A stretch of 64,000 bases of DNA from Methylocapsa palsarum. Its GTDB lineage: Bacteria; Pseudomonadota; Alphaproteobacteria; Rhizobiales; Beijerinckiaceae. Made by a program: the position numbers and the translations under genes. Positions 1-10,122 of the stretch are shown here, in pieces. Position 1 is the stretch's first letter, and each line of letters begins with the position of its first letter. The notes below the pieces were generated by a model. That model was given only the letters and a program-made list of their open reading frames with translations, searched no databases and was not told the origin of the DNA. The stretch covers positions 248,001 to 312,000 of the forward strand of contig NZ_FOSN01000002.1 of NCBI RefSeq assembly GCF_900114285.1. Reading direction: 5' to 3'.

Positions 1-144
1 GCGGCGTTGATGGGCCTTCGCCGCCCGGCGGCCGCGAGGCGCCGGGTCGAGGTCCGCGTTTTCGATGGGGATCAAACAGCGCCAATCTTACCGGTGGCGA
101 AGTTTATAACAGTGGTCGCCGGCGCAGGTTACAAAAACAAGCTC
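1..144. other. unassigned window edge
   Basis: No gene can be supported here. Short open frames exist on both strands but none has a recognisable start, ribosome site or family motif. It may be the 5' edge of a gene that leaves the window on the minus strand. Confidence 0.4.
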
Positions 145-387
145 TCACCACGGCTCGTCGCGGGAGCCGCCGCAGGCCTTGCGTTCGAGGCATTCGCAGC
201 GTCCCGTGCTTTGTTCACAGGACGGGATGCGCTTGATCGAGCACGCGTAGGAATCGCCGTCGAGGCCCCTGTAGGATCCTCCGCACGAACCCTCCGTATA
301 GCCGAAGCGCCCGGCGGCGAGGGCTGCGCCGCTGATCGAGGCGCAGATCACGAGGGCCAAAATCCTGGCGATTATCCCGACGATCAT
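145..387 (-). CDS. small secreted cysteine-rich protein
   Basis: 80-residue protein of unknown function. The first ~25 residues are hydrophobic and end in an AxA-type signal peptidase site (GAALAAG), so export to the periplasm or outside is likely. The ~55-residue mature part carries six cysteines (SCG, YAC, PSC, GRCEC, KAC), which suggests disulphide bonding after export. It lies 13 bases downstream of the L,D-transpeptidase-fold gene on the same strand and could be co-transcribed with it. I recognise no family; secretion is inferred from the N-terminus only. Confidence 0.55.
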   Translation of the reverse strand: MIVGIIARILALVICASISGAALAAGRFGYTEGSCGGSYRGLDGDSYACSIKRIPSCEQSTGRCECLERKACGGSRDEPW

Positions 388-400
388 CCCGGCGCTTCGC

Positions 401-1486
401 TCAGTTCATACGCGCGACGACGGCGAGGCGCTGCACCTCTCCGCGGTCGTAGGCCTTCAGGAATTCATCATAGTTCCTGAACGACACGCAGCCGTTTGAG
501 GCGCCGTTGGGGCCGAGCATGTAGCGATGCGCGAGGAGGCCCGTGCGGCCGTAGACATGGCCGGCGGTGGGTGTGAGACGTAGCGCGCGCACGCCGTGGA
601 AAGGCGCTTCGCGCAGCGACAATTGGTAGACGTTGGGCGGCGTCGCGCCGCGCATGCGTTCATGGACGTAGCGCGGATCGTCCATCATGGAGCCAAGGCC
701 GGAATGCGCCTCGAGCCGCGTTCCGTTGGGCATGTAGACTGTATGCGCGGAGACGTCGTAGACAGCGGTGCCGCGATCTACGCGCGGCGCAAGGTTCAGC
801 AATGGCGCGGGAGCCGACGCTTGTGCGGCGGGCGCTGTTGTGCGCGCGACGCTCGCAACTCCATCCTCGGGCGCAGCGTAGGCGAGGACGGGACGCGAGG
901 GTTGCGGTTGCGACAATCCGCCAAAGATCTTCTCGAAGAAGTTGCGGTTGTCGCCGGGGGCGGCGGCGACCGCGGTGTTTGCGTTCTGCCGCGCGATCCT
1001 GCGCCCTGGCGCCAGGACCGGCGCGCGGCCCGCGGGAGGCGCGAGATCATCGGGACGTGGGATCGGCAGAGGCGCGCTCTCACCGGAATCAAACTCCGCG
1101 GTCGCCATCGTATCGGGCGGGAGAATTTCGGCCTGTTCGAATCCCTCCTGGGCGGTCGGCGCCCGTTCGAGACTGGCTGACAGCGGGAAGTTTTGCCCGA
1201 GCGAAGCGGGCGCCGCGCCCGAGGCGAAGCCGGGATCGAACAGCGCGCCGTAGACGTTGGAGTCGCCCTTCGAGTCGGACGCTTCCATTGCTGTTGGCGC
1301 GGCGATCTGGGCTTCGACAACACGCGGGTCGTCGGCAGGGCGAAGATACAGCGTCCACACTCCGAAAAGAGCGCTCAACGCAACAATGACCACGCCGGGA
1401 ACAGCCTGCGAAAAAAGTGATTTCCAAAATGATTGGCCGCGGCCCGATGGAATGAAATCATATGACGTATTGATGCCGTCAGTCAT
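401..1486 (-). CDS. DUF2778 / L,D-transpeptidase-fold cell-wall protein
   Basis: 361-residue membrane-anchored protein. The start ATG at 1486 gives a short cytoplasmic tail followed by one membrane segment (about residues 22-45), then a ~190-residue low-complexity Ala/Pro-rich linker, and a C-terminal ~120-residue domain with the pattern NGASNGCVSFRNYDEF. This is the SxGC[VI]x(F/R) catalytic signature shared by DUF2778/Tlde1-type and YkuD-like L,D-transpeptidases, where the Cys is the nucleophile and an upstream His (GHVYGR or LLAHRY) assists. Such proteins act on peptidoglycan stem peptides in the periplasm. Whether this one is a transpeptidase or a hydrolase cannot be told from sequence. 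A longer start at 1549 is less likely because it precedes the membrane segment with an Arg-rich stretch. Confidence 0.75.
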   Translation of the reverse strand: MTDGINTSYDFIPSGRGQSFWKSLFSQAVPGVVIVALSALFGVWTLYLRPADDPRVVEAQIAAPTAMEASDSKGDSNVYGALFDPGFASGAAPASLGQNFPLSASLERAPTAQEGFEQAEILPPDTMATAEFDSGESAPLPIPRPDDLAPPAGRAPVLAPGRRIARQNANTAVAAAPGDNRNFFEKIFGGLSQPQPSRPVLAYAAPEDGVASVARTTAPAAQASAPAPLLNLAPRVDRGTAVYDVSAHTVYMPNGTRLEAHSGLGSMMDDPRYVHERMRGATPPNVYQLSLREAPFHGVRALRLTPTAGHVYGRTGLLAHRYMLGPNGASNGCVSFRNYDEFLKAYDRGEVQRLAVVARMN

Positions 1487-1814
1487 TCGTCTCGCTTTCG
1501 TATTGATTTCTAATGAGCGGCGCCTTTCGGCCAAAATCCGCGGCGCCAAAAAGGCGCAATCATCAACAACACCTGCGCGGGACGGTCTCGCCGCCTTTCA
1601 GGATGACCCGCAAACAAACTTCAGCGCATTGGTCGCGCACCATTTGGGCGATTTTTAGTTAAACTCGGATTAAAAGTGTGATTTCGCGTTTGGCGCAGGA
1701 TGGAGCGCTTCGGCGGCAAAGCCCGCGCGCCGGACGCGGCCCGTCGCGCGCGTGGCGACTCACGGCGGACGCGCGATGAACGAGCCTGTCGAAAATGGAA
1801 AAAAGGGGGCGGAG

Positions 1815-2858
<1,044 letters not shown>

Positions 2859-2881
2859 TTAAATCCAAAAGCCTTTTTCGC

Positions 2882-3196
2882 TCAATCCGGCGGCGGCGAC
2901 AGGCTGGCCCGCGCCTTCGCGACAAGCAATGGGTCGCGCCCGGAATTGGCCGCGAAGGCGAGGAGCAAAGCCTCGTCCGACGCCAGATGATCGAGCACGG
3001 CGGCCAGAAATCCCGGCTCCGCGGCGGCTTCACGCAGGTTTTCTACGCCAAGGCCGGACAAGGACATGAACCGCTCCAGCCGCTCGAGATCCGACGCCAG
3101 GAAGCCGAGAACTTCAATGGCGAGCGCTTCCGCGGCCTCGGCCGAGGCTGGGAGGGGGCGAGCGCCCGGTTTCTGGAACGGGCCATTTCGCTTCAC
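2882..3196 (-). CDS. DUF3572 family protein
   Basis: 104-residue acidic, mostly helical cytoplasmic protein. The core 'EALAIEVLGFLASD' followed by 'LERFMSLSGL' and 'FLAAVLDHLASDE' is the DUF3572 pattern seen in alphaproteobacteria, where the gene commonly sits next to divK as it does here (divergent, ~106 bases between starts). No biochemical role is known. No catalytic motif or membrane segment is visible. Confidence 0.8.
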   Translation of the reverse strand: MKRNGPFQKPGARPLPASAEAAEALAIEVLGFLASDLERLERFMSLSGLGVENLREAAAEPGFLAAVLDHLASDEALLLAFAANSGRDPLLVAKARASLSPPPD

Positions 3197-3302
3197 GCCG
3201 TTTTCCCCATCGTCAATTTCTTTCGGCTAAAGGTCCGGCGTATGATAGGCCGTCCTGGCGGGGATTGGTCCGCCGCCTCGACGGGCGGAGCGGGTCTTGC
3301 CA

Positions 3303-3674
3303 ATGCAGAAAACCATCCTGATCGTAGAAGACAACGAGCTTAATATGAAGCTCTTCAATGATCTTCTCGAGGCGCATGGTTACAGGACCGTTCAGACCCG
3401 CAGCGGCGTCGAAGCCCTGGAGCTGACCCGCAAATTCAGGCCGGACCTGATCCTGATGGACATCCAATTGCCGGAGGTCTCCGGCCTTGAAGTGACGAAA
3501 TGGATCAAGGACGACGAAACGCTGCGCCACATTCCGGTCATCGCCATCACCGCTTTCGCGATGAAGGGAGACGAGGAAAAGATCCTGCAAGGCGGCTGCG
3601 AGGCGTATCTCTCTAAGCCGATCTCGATCGTCAAATTTCTCGAAACCGTGCGCAAGCATCTCAAGGAGCAATGA
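3303..3674 (+). CDS. divK: single-domain response regulator DivK
   Basis: 123-residue stand-alone receiver domain. It has the acidic pair ED near residue 10, the phospho-acceptor Asp in [12 protein letters not shown], the conserved Thr/Ala switch (AITAFAM) and the Lys of LSKPIS. There is no output domain. DivK is the essential cell-cycle regulator of alphaproteobacteria, phosphorylated by DivJ and dephosphorylated by PleC, acting on the DivL/CckA/CtrA path. The neighbourhood with DUF3572 upstream supports the assignment; the usual downstream pleD is absent. ATG at 3303 is preferred over the upstream TTG at 3297. Confidence 0.9.
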   Translation: MQKTILIVEDNELNMKLFNDLLEAHGYRTVQTRSGVEALELTRKFRPDLILMDIQLPEVSGLEVTKWIKDDETLRHIPVIAITAFAMKGDEEKILQGGCEAYLSKPISIVKFLETVRKHLKEQ

Positions 3675-4037
3675 GCGGACATTCGCGGAGGCGGCCGGCC
3701 CGGCGCGGTCAGCCTCGCCACAGGCTCGACGTTTAGGTTAATGAAAGTTCAACAATGGCTCTTCAATATCGCGATTGCATTCCTGCGCCATCGCGCTAAC
3801 GTCAGGCCGCCGGGCCTTACGGGTGGCGGGGACAGCGGCTTCGATAAGAAAGCCTGATCCGCGCCTGCGCGCAGTCAATGCGCTGCCGGTGACTTGACTT
3901 AAAGATCCCCTACGGAGTGCTCAGGTCCGCCGCATCTCCTGGGTCCGTAGGGTTGGCCGGCGCGCAAATGGTCAGGAGTGGCCTCCTCGAAACGCCATTT
4001 GCCGCCGGCCACCTTCACAAAGACGCGGCGCCCTGGC
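3675..4037. other. gene-free stretch after divK
   Basis: Between divK and the tandem-repeat block I see no convincing gene. Open frames here use codons unlike the neighbours and have no ribosome site. The usual alphaproteobacterial pleD-rpmG neighbours of divK are not present. Confidence 0.5.
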
Positions 4038-4168
4038 GGAAGAGACTTCAACCTTCAGAGCAAGAGATCCTGGCCTCCTTCAGCGCAAGAGATCCTCATC
4101 TCCTCAAGTGGAAGAGAAATTCAACTCCTTCAAAGGAAGAGAATCTCAACTCCTTCAAAGGAAGAGAC
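4038..4168 (+). repeat. 25-bp tandem repeat array
   Basis: The hexamer AAGAGA recurs at 4040, 4062, 4087, 4112, 4137 and 4162, i.e. spacings of 22, then exactly 25 four times. The unit reads roughly GAAGAGA-nnTCAACTCCTTCAAAG. The last two full units are almost identical and the first three are diverged. Each unit contains the small inverted repeat TCCTT-CA-AAGGA. Because 25 is not a multiple of three and no frame reads well across it, the array is most likely non-coding. Confidence 0.8.
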
Positions 4169-4289
4169 TTCGCCGCCATCAACGAGACTCCGCCCTTGAA
4201 CGGGCGATTGATGTTGAGGCGGGCGGGCGCGGCGGCCTATGGATCGGCAAAGGTCAGACCCAGTGTCGCTCCCGCGACGCCGCGTTGTT

Positions 4290-6377
4290 TCACACCACCA
4301 CAAGCTCCGCGACATTGGCGAAGGCCGCGCGTTCCTGAATGAAGGCGAACCGGGCTTCCGGCTTGTTGCCCATCAGCCGCTCGACGCAATCGGACGCGCT
4401 CTCCTGATCCTCGTCGAGAACGACCACTTTCAACAGGTTGCGCTTCGCCGGGTCCATCGTCGTTTCTTTAAGCTGCGCCGGAAGCATTTCGCCCAGGCCT
4501 TTGAATCGGCTTACTTCCACAGCGGCCTTCCCGGTGAGAACCCTGGCGATCAGCTCCTCGCGGTGGGCGTCGTCGCGCGCATAGACCTGCTTTGCGCCCT
4601 GGGTCAGCCGATAGAGCGGCGGCACCGCCAGATAGAGATGCCCGCCGGAGATGAGTTTCGGCGTCTGGCGGTAGAAGAAGGTGATCAGCAGGGAGGCGAT
4701 ATGGGCGCCGTCGACGTCGGCGTCGGTCATGATGATGACCTTCTCGTAGCGAAGATCGTCTTCCTTGTACTGCGCGCCGATCCCGCAACCGAGCGCCTGG
4801 ATCAGATCGCTCAATTGCTGATTGCCGGAGAGCTTGTCGCGTGTGGCGCTGGCGACATTCAGGATCTTGCCGCGTAACGGCAGGATCGCCTGCGTCGCGC
4901 GGTTGCGCGCCTGTTTTGCCGAGCCGCCGGCCGAATCGCCCTCAACAATAAAGATTTCAGAGCCTTTTGCGCCTGCATTCGAGCAGTCCGCGAGCTTTCC
5001 GGGAAGCCGCAGCTTTCGGCTAGGGGTCTTGCGGGCGATATCTTTTTCGGCCCGGCGGCGCAGTCTTTCCTCGGCGCGCTCGACCGACCAGTCGAGCAGC
5101 CTCGCGGCATGGGAGGGGGATGCGGCCAGCCAATGGTCGAAGGCGTCGCGCAGCGTTCCCTCGACGATGCGCGAGGCTTCGGGCGTCATCAGGCGACCCT
5201 TGTTCTGGCCCTGGAATTCCGGCTCGCGCAAAAAGACCGATACCATCGCGGCGCAGGAGGTCATGACGTCCTCGCCGCTGATCGCGGCGGCGCGTTTGCT
5301 CTGGCCGATCCGCTCGGCGTGATCCTTGAGGCCGCGCAGCAAGGCCGCCCGCAGTCCCGCTTCGTGCGTTCCGCCGTCCGGAGTCGGGATCGTGTTGCAA
5401 TAGGAATGGACGAAGCCGTCATCGAAGCTGAGCCAGGCGAGCGCCCATTCCAGCGAGCCATGGCCGCCCGGCTTTTCAACCTTTCCGGCGAAGATCGGCT
5501 CGATGACGAGATCCTTGCCCTCGATATCCTGGGCCAGATAATCCTTGAGGCCGCCGGGAAAGCGGAATTTCGCCTCCGCCGGCACGTTGGCGTCGAGCCA
5601 TTCCGGCGCGCAATGCCAGCGGATCTCGACGCCGCCGAAGAGATAGGCCTTGGCGCGTGCCATTCTGAACAGTCGCGCGGCCTTGAAATGCGCGCCCCTG
5701 CCGAAGATCTTTTCGTCTGGCTTGAACCGCACGCTGGTGCCGCGCCGGTTCGGCGCCTTGCCGAGCTTCTCGAGCCCTGACAGCGGCGCGCCGCGCTCGA
5801 AGGTCTGACGGTAAAGCTGCTGCCCCCGCGCGACTTCGACCTCGAGCCGCTCCGACAATGCGTTGACGACGGAAATGCCGACCCCGTGCAGGCCGCCGGA
5901 GGTCTGGTAGGATTTCTGGTCGAATTTTCCGCCGGCGTGCAGCGTCGTCATGATCACTTCAAGGGCCGATTTCTTCGGAAATTTCGGATGGGGATCGACC
6001 GGGATGCCGCGGCCGTTGTCGGTGACGCCGAGAAAGCCGGACGCCTCGAACCGGACGTCAATGAAGGTCGCATGGCCGGCGACCGCCTCGTCCATCGCAT
6101 TGTCGAGGGCTTCGGCGAAAAGATGGTGCAGCGCGGCCTCGTCGGTGCCGCCGATATACATGCCCGGCCGTCGCCGGACCGGCTCGAGCCCTTCCAGAAC
6201 TTCGATCGAGGCGGCGTTGTAGCCGGAGTCCTGAGATGTTTCAGTCCGCAAGTCCTGCTTCAGATCTTGTTTCAGATTTTGCTCCGGGTCGTGCTTGAAA
6301 TCGTGCCGCTGTGATTTTGGTCGAATATCGGCCTTCTTCTGCGCCATATTGCCGAAAAGATCGTCATCCGTTGCCAT
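4290..6377 (-). CDS. parE: DNA topoisomerase IV subunit B
   Basis: 695-residue ATPase subunit of topoisomerase IV, which with ParC decatenates daughter chromosomes. It contains the GHKL ATPase domain (EALDNAMDEA, DNGRGIPVD, GGLHGVGISVVNALS), the transducer region, and the TOPRIM domain (FIVEGDSAGGSAKQ, IMTDADVDGAHI) with the metal-binding acidic residues, then the C-terminal DPAKRNLLKV block. The N-terminal ~50 residues are a lysine/glutamine-rich extension with a degenerate repeat (QNLKQDLKQDL) that most ParE proteins lack. Length and the alphaproteobacterial TOPRIM details fit ParE better than GyrB, which is about 100 residues longer. Confidence 0.93.
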   Translation of the reverse strand: MATDDDLFGNMAQKKADIRPKSQRHDFKHDPEQNLKQDLKQDLRTETSQDSGYNAASIEVLEGLEPVRRRPGMYIGGTDEAALHHLFAEALDNAMDEAVAGHATFIDVRFEASGFLGVTDNGRGIPVDPHPKFPKKSALEVIMTTLHAGGKFDQKSYQTSGGLHGVGISVVNALSERLEVEVARGQQLYRQTFERGAPLSGLEKLGKAPNRRGTSVRFKPDEKIFGRGAHFKAARLFRMARAKAYLFGGVEIRWHCAPEWLDANVPAEAKFRFPGGLKDYLAQDIEGKDLVIEPIFAGKVEKPGGHGSLEWALAWLSFDDGFVHSYCNTIPTPDGGTHEAGLRAALLRGLKDHAERIGQSKRAAAISGEDVMTSCAAMVSVFLREPEFQGQNKGRLMTPEASRIVEGTLRDAFDHWLAASPSHAARLLDWSVERAEERLRRRAEKDIARKTPSRKLRLPGKLADCSNAGAKGSEIFIVEGDSAGGSAKQARNRATQAILPLRGKILNVASATRDKLSGNQQLSDLIQALGCGIGAQYKEDDLRYEKVIIMTDADVDGAHIASLLITFFYRQTPKLISGGHLYLAVPPLYRLTQGAKQVYARDDAHREELIARVLTGKAAVEVSRFKGLGEMLPAQLKETTMDPAKRNLLKVVVLDEDQESASDCVERLMGNKPEARFAFIQERAAFANVAELVVV

Positions 6378-6502
6378 TCGTACGTCAGTCCCTTTGAATC
6401 GGCCTTGACCGCCGCTTATGCCACGAACGGAGCGGAAATGGAACGGAACGAAAACATTTTCCGATTCATGGCGGCGGCCCGTGACGTGGAAAAGCCGACA
6501 AA

Positions 6503-6528
6503 AAAGGGCGGCCTCATGGCCGCCCTTT
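6503..6528 (-). terminator. Rho-independent terminator of glnII
   Basis: An 11-bp perfect stem AAAGGGCGGCC / GGCCGCCCTTT with a four-base loop. On the minus strand it is followed directly by a run of T (TTTTTTG), so it would stop transcription coming from glnII, which ends at 6581. Confidence 0.85.
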
Positions 6529-6541
6529 GTATTTCTTTACG

Positions 6542-6576
6542 TTAATTCAGGAAGTTACATAGGCTTCCTGAATTAA
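6542..6576 (-). terminator. second hairpin 3' of glnII
   Basis: A 13-bp perfect inverted repeat (TTAATTCAGGAAG / CTTCCTGAATTAA, 9-base loop) four bases after the glnII stop codon. There is no T-run immediately after it, so it may protect the 3' end or pause polymerase ahead of the terminator at 6503-6528. Confidence 0.6.
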
Positions 6577-6580
6577 AATA

Positions 6581-7615
6581 TCAAGCCGCGACGCTTTTGG
6601 CGAGAGCCACAGACGAGATCGTTTTCAGAATCTGGGAAGCGATCTGGTAGGGGTCTCCCTGGGAATTCGGACGGCGGTCTTCCAGATAGCCCTTGTAGTC
6701 GTTTTTAATGAAGCTGTGAGGCACCCGGATCGAGGCGCCGCGATCGGCGATTCCCCAGCTGAACATATCGATCGATTGCGTCTCGTGCAGACCCGTCAGC
6801 CGCATGTGGTTATCGGGGCCGTAGACCGCGATGTGATCGTCCTTGGCGGCTTCGAACGCCGCCATGAGCTGCTCGAAATAGTCCTTGCCGCCGACTTCAC
6901 GCATATAGGTCGTGGAGAAATTGGCGTGCATCCCGGAGCCGTTCCAGTCGGTGTTTCCGAGCGGCTTGCAATGATATTCGATATCGACGCCGTATTTTTC
7001 GCCGAGCCGCTGGAGAATATAACGGGCGACCCACATTTCGTCGGCGGCTTTCTTGGACCCCTTGCCGAAGATCTGAAATTCCCACTGGCCCTTGGCGACC
7101 TCGGCGTTGATGCCTTCGTGATTGATGCCGGCGGCAAGGCAAATGTCGAGGTGCTCCTCGACGATCTGGCGGGCCATATTGCCGACATTGCTGTAGCCGA
7201 CCCCGGTGTAGTAGGGGCCCTGCGGAGCGGGATAGCCGGTCTCGGGGAACCCGAGCGGACGGCCGTTCTTGTAGAAGAAATATTCCTGCTCAAAGCCGAA
7301 CCAGGCCCCGGGATCGTCGAGAATCGTGGCGCGGGCGTTTGTCGAGTGCGGCGTCACTCCGTCCGGCATAATGACTTCGCACATGACGAGGACGCCGTTC
7401 GTGCGCGTGCTGTCCGGAAAGACGGAGACGGGCTTCAGAACGCAGTCGGAGCTTCTGCCTTCGGCCTGCTTTGTCGAGCTGCCGTCGAAACCCCAGAGCG
7501 GAAGCTGCTCAAGCGTGGGAAAGCTCTCATATTCCTTGATCTGGGTCTTGCCGCGAAGATTCGGGACGGGTTTGTAACCGTCTAGCCAGAGGTACTCAAG
7601 TTTGTATTTGGCCAT
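6581..7615 (-). CDS. glnII: glutamine synthetase type II
   Basis: 344-residue eukaryote-like glutamine synthetase (GSII), making glutamine from glutamate, ammonia and ATP in the cytoplasm. Family marks: YLWLDGY at the start, LWGFDGSSTKQAEGRSSDC, GFEQEYFFYKNGRPLGFP with the metal-binding Glu, INAEVAKGQWEFQ, and HMRLTGLHET. GSII enzymes lack the adenylylation tyrosine of GSI and in rhizobia are controlled at transcription by NtrC and sigma-54; a matching promoter lies upstream (7741-7758). It forms a same-strand group with glnA and glnB, giving the cell two glutamine synthetases. Confidence 0.95.
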   Translation of the reverse strand: MAKYKLEYLWLDGYKPVPNLRGKTQIKEYESFPTLEQLPLWGFDGSSTKQAEGRSSDCVLKPVSVFPDSTRTNGVLVMCEVIMPDGVTPHSTNARATILDDPGAWFGFEQEYFFYKNGRPLGFPETGYPAPQGPYYTGVGYSNVGNMARQIVEEHLDICLAAGINHEGINAEVAKGQWEFQIFGKGSKKAADEMWVARYILQRLGEKYGVDIEYHCKPLGNTDWNGSGMHANFSTTYMREVGGKDYFEQLMAAFEAAKDDHIAVYGPDNHMRLTGLHETQSIDMFSWGIADRGASIRVPHSFIKNDYKGYLEDRRPNSQGDPYQIASQILKTISSVALAKSVAA

Positions 7616-7641
7616 TTTTCCGGGAGCCTCCGTCCATTGTT

Positions 7642-7682
7642 GATTGCGGTTATTGTCGCATGTCGATTGCGGTTATTGTCGC
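7642..7682 (-). repeat. 18-bp direct repeat in glnII leader
   Basis: GATTGCGGTTATTGTCGC occurs perfectly twice (7642-7659 and 7665-7682, 23-bp period) between the predicted sigma-54 promoter and the glnII start codon, so both copies should be in the untranslated leader. Confidence 0.85.
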
Positions 7683-7695
7683 GGTGTCAAACGCC

Positions 7696-7707
7696 GCTGA
7701 ATTCAGC
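7696..7707. promoter_or_regulatory. 12-bp palindrome in glnII leader
   Basis: Perfect palindrome GCTGAATTCAGC between the predicted sigma-54 promoter and the direct repeat. It could be a protein-binding site or a small RNA hairpin; function unknown. Confidence 0.4.
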
Positions 7708-7740
7708 CGTTTTCAAGGCTGCACCGGGCGCATTCATTTG

Positions 7741-7758
7741 AAGCATCATTCGTGCCAA
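7741..7758 (-). promoter_or_regulatory. sigma-54 (-24/-12) promoter of glnII
   Basis: On the minus strand the sequence reads TTGGCACGAATGATGCTT, a close match to TGGCAC-N5-TTGC with the invariant GG and GC exactly ten bases apart. It lies about 125 bases upstream of the glnII ATG. GSII genes of rhizobia are known NtrC/sigma-54 targets, so function and position agree. I did not find a convincing NtrC palindrome upstream. Confidence 0.8.
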
Positions 7759-7862
7759 TTGCCTTCATGAGATGTTCAGGCGACGATCGGCAGGGCTGCC
7801 GGAAACCGGGCCGATCGCCGGACCGGTCAGGGCCTGAAGCCGCAAGGGCGGGGCTGCTGAAT

Positions 7863-7899
7863 CTCGGTCAGACCCGCTCATGGATCTGGCCTGACCGAG
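7863..7899. promoter_or_regulatory. 9-bp inverted repeat between glnA and glnII
   Basis: CTCGGTCAG / CTGACCGAG arms separated by 19 bases, located between the end of glnA and the glnII sigma-54 promoter. It lacks a T-run. It could be an activator site for glnII or a 3'-end structure of the glnA message. Confidence 0.4.
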
Positions 7900-7909
7900 T
7901 TCTGAAAGA

Positions 7910-7929
7910 GGCGGGCAGCCGGTCCCGCC
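7910..7929 (-). terminator. weak hairpin after glnA
   Basis: GGCGGG / CCCGCC arms with an 8-base loop, 10 bases past the glnA stop. On the minus strand it is followed by TCTTTC, a poor U-tract, so termination would be weak or factor-dependent. Confidence 0.45.
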
Positions 7930-7939
7930 CCCGATAAGG

Positions 7940-9349
7940 CTAGAGGGAATAATACATTTCGAATTCGACCGGATGCGGAGTCATTTCAAATCGCATCACG
8001 TCCGCCATTTTCAGTTCGATATAGCTGTCGATGAAATCGTCGTCGAACACGCCGCCGGCCTTGAGGAAGGCGCGGTCCTTGTCGAGATTGGCGAGCGCGT
8101 CGCGCAGCGAACCGCAGACCGTTGGAATCTTCTTCAGTTCCTTCGGCGGCAGATCATAGAGATCCTTGTCCATCGCCGGACCCGGATCGATCTTGTTCGT
8201 GATTCCGTCGACACCGGCCATCAGCATGGCCGCGAAGGCGAGATAAGGATTCGCCATCGGATCGGGGAAGCGGACTTCGACGCGCTTGGCCTTGGGGTTC
8301 GAGGCCGTCGGGATGCGGCACGAGGCGGATCGGTTGCGCGCCGAATAGGCGAGCAGCACGGGCGCTTCATAGCCTGGCACCAGGCGCTTGTACGAATTGG
8401 TCGAGGGATTGGTGAAGGCGTTGAGCGCGCGGGCGTGCCGGATGATGCCGCCGATGTAATAGAGGCATTCCTGGCTGAGGTCGGCGTATTTGTTTCCGGC
8501 GAACAGCGGCCTGCCGCCTTTCCAGATCGATTGATGGACATGCATGCCGGAGCCGTTGTCGCCGAAAATCGGCTTCGGCATGAAGGTCGCGGTCTTGCCG
8601 TAGCTCTGCGCGACCTGATGGATGCAGTATTTATAGATCTGAAGATGGTCCGCCATTGTCGTCAGCGGCCCGAATTTGAGGCCAAGCTCATGCTGCGCCG
8701 AAGCCACCTCGTGGTGATGTTTTTCCACCTTCGCGCCCATCTGCGCCATTGCGGCGAGCATTTCGCCGCGCATGTCCTGCGCCGAATCCTGCGGAGGAAC
8801 GGGGAAGTAGCCGCTCTTGGTGCGGATGCGGTGGCCGAGGTTGCCGCCCTCGTAGGGCGTGTCCGAATTGGTCGGCAATTCCGACGAGTCGAGGACGAAG
8901 CCCGTGTTGTAGGGATCAGCCTTGAAGCGGACGTCGTCGAAGACGAAAAATTCGGCTTCCGGGCCAAAATAGGCGGAATCGCCAATGCCTGAGGAGGATA
9001 CGAAGGCCTCCGCCTTCTTGGCGATGCCGCGGGGGTCGCGGCCATAGGGTTCGCCGCTGCCGGGCTCGAGAATGTCGCAGACGATGACCATTGTCGACGC
9101 CGCAAAGAACGGATCCATGCACGCGGTCGAGGGATCTGGCATCAGCAGCATGTCGGATTCGTTGATCGCCTTCCAGCCGGCGATGGACGAACCATCGAAC
9201 ATGGTTCCCTCGGAAAAAATATCCTCGTCGATCAGGGTCTGATCGAATGTGACATGTTGCCACTTGCCGCGCGGATCCGTGAAGCGGAAGTCGACATATT
9301 TTACGTCGTTGTCCTTGATCGCCTTGAGCACGTCTTTGGCGGTCTTCAT
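7940..9349 (-). CDS. glnA: glutamine synthetase type I
   Basis: 469-residue dodecameric GSI, the main ammonium-assimilating enzyme. It has the beta-grasp region ([15 protein letters not shown]), FDGSSIAGW, the [10 protein letters not shown] metal-binding segment, [10 protein letters not shown], and [10 protein letters not shown]. The adenylylation site region [11 protein letters not shown] contains the target Tyr, so activity should be tuned by GlnE. Start ATG at 9349 follows an AGGAGA ribosome site; in-frame codons further upstream run into the glnB gene and are not coding. glnB is 73 bases upstream on the same strand, the classic glnBA arrangement. Confidence 0.96.
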   Translation of the reverse strand: MKTAKDVLKAIKDNDVKYVDFRFTDPRGKWQHVTFDQTLIDEDIFSEGTMFDGSSIAGWKAINESDMLLMPDPSTACMDPFFAASTMVIVCDILEPGSGEPYGRDPRGIAKKAEAFVSSSGIGDSAYFGPEAEFFVFDDVRFKADPYNTGFVLDSSELPTNSDTPYEGGNLGHRIRTKSGYFPVPPQDSAQDMRGEMLAAMAQMGAKVEKHHHEVASAQHELGLKFGPLTTMADHLQIYKYCIHQVAQSYGKTATFMPKPIFGDNGSGMHVHQSIWKGGRPLFAGNKYADLSQECLYYIGGIIRHARALNAFTNPSTNSYKRLVPGYEAPVLLAYSARNRSASCRIPTASNPKAKRVEVRFPDPMANPYLAFAAMLMAGVDGITNKIDPGPAMDKDLYDLPPKELKKIPTVCGSLRDALANLDKDRAFLKAGGVFDDDFIDSYIELKMADVMRFEMTPHPVEFEMYYSL

Positions 9350-9422
9350 GTCCTCTCCTATGCTTTTTTGTTGATTTTGAAACTGGGTTCGCGGCGTCGC
9401 CCGTCTGCGTCTCGCCCGCCCG

Positions 9423-10018
<596 letters not shown>

Positions 10019-10046
10019 ATCGCTCCGCGCAAAGCTGCGGAGCGAT
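10019..10046 (-). terminator. Rho-independent terminator
   Basis: 10-bp perfect stem ATCGCTCCGC / GCGGAGCGAT, 8-base loop, followed on the minus strand by eight T residues. It is placed to end transcription of the small gene at 10123-10503. Confidence 0.9.
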
Positions 10047-10122
10047 CCTTCGTTGACTTGTTCCAAATTCCAACGCGCGCGATAAATCTCAGCTCGCAAT
10101 GGATCTCAGCTCACGCTGGATC

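Noticed and set aside
4038-4168. The 25-bp array as a CRISPR
   Set aside because: Units are contiguous with no unique spacers, and there are no cas genes.
3917-4342. A plus-strand frame across the 25-bp repeats as a repeat protein
   Set aside because: The 25-base unit shifts frame each copy, there is no ribosome site and no steady amino-acid repeat.
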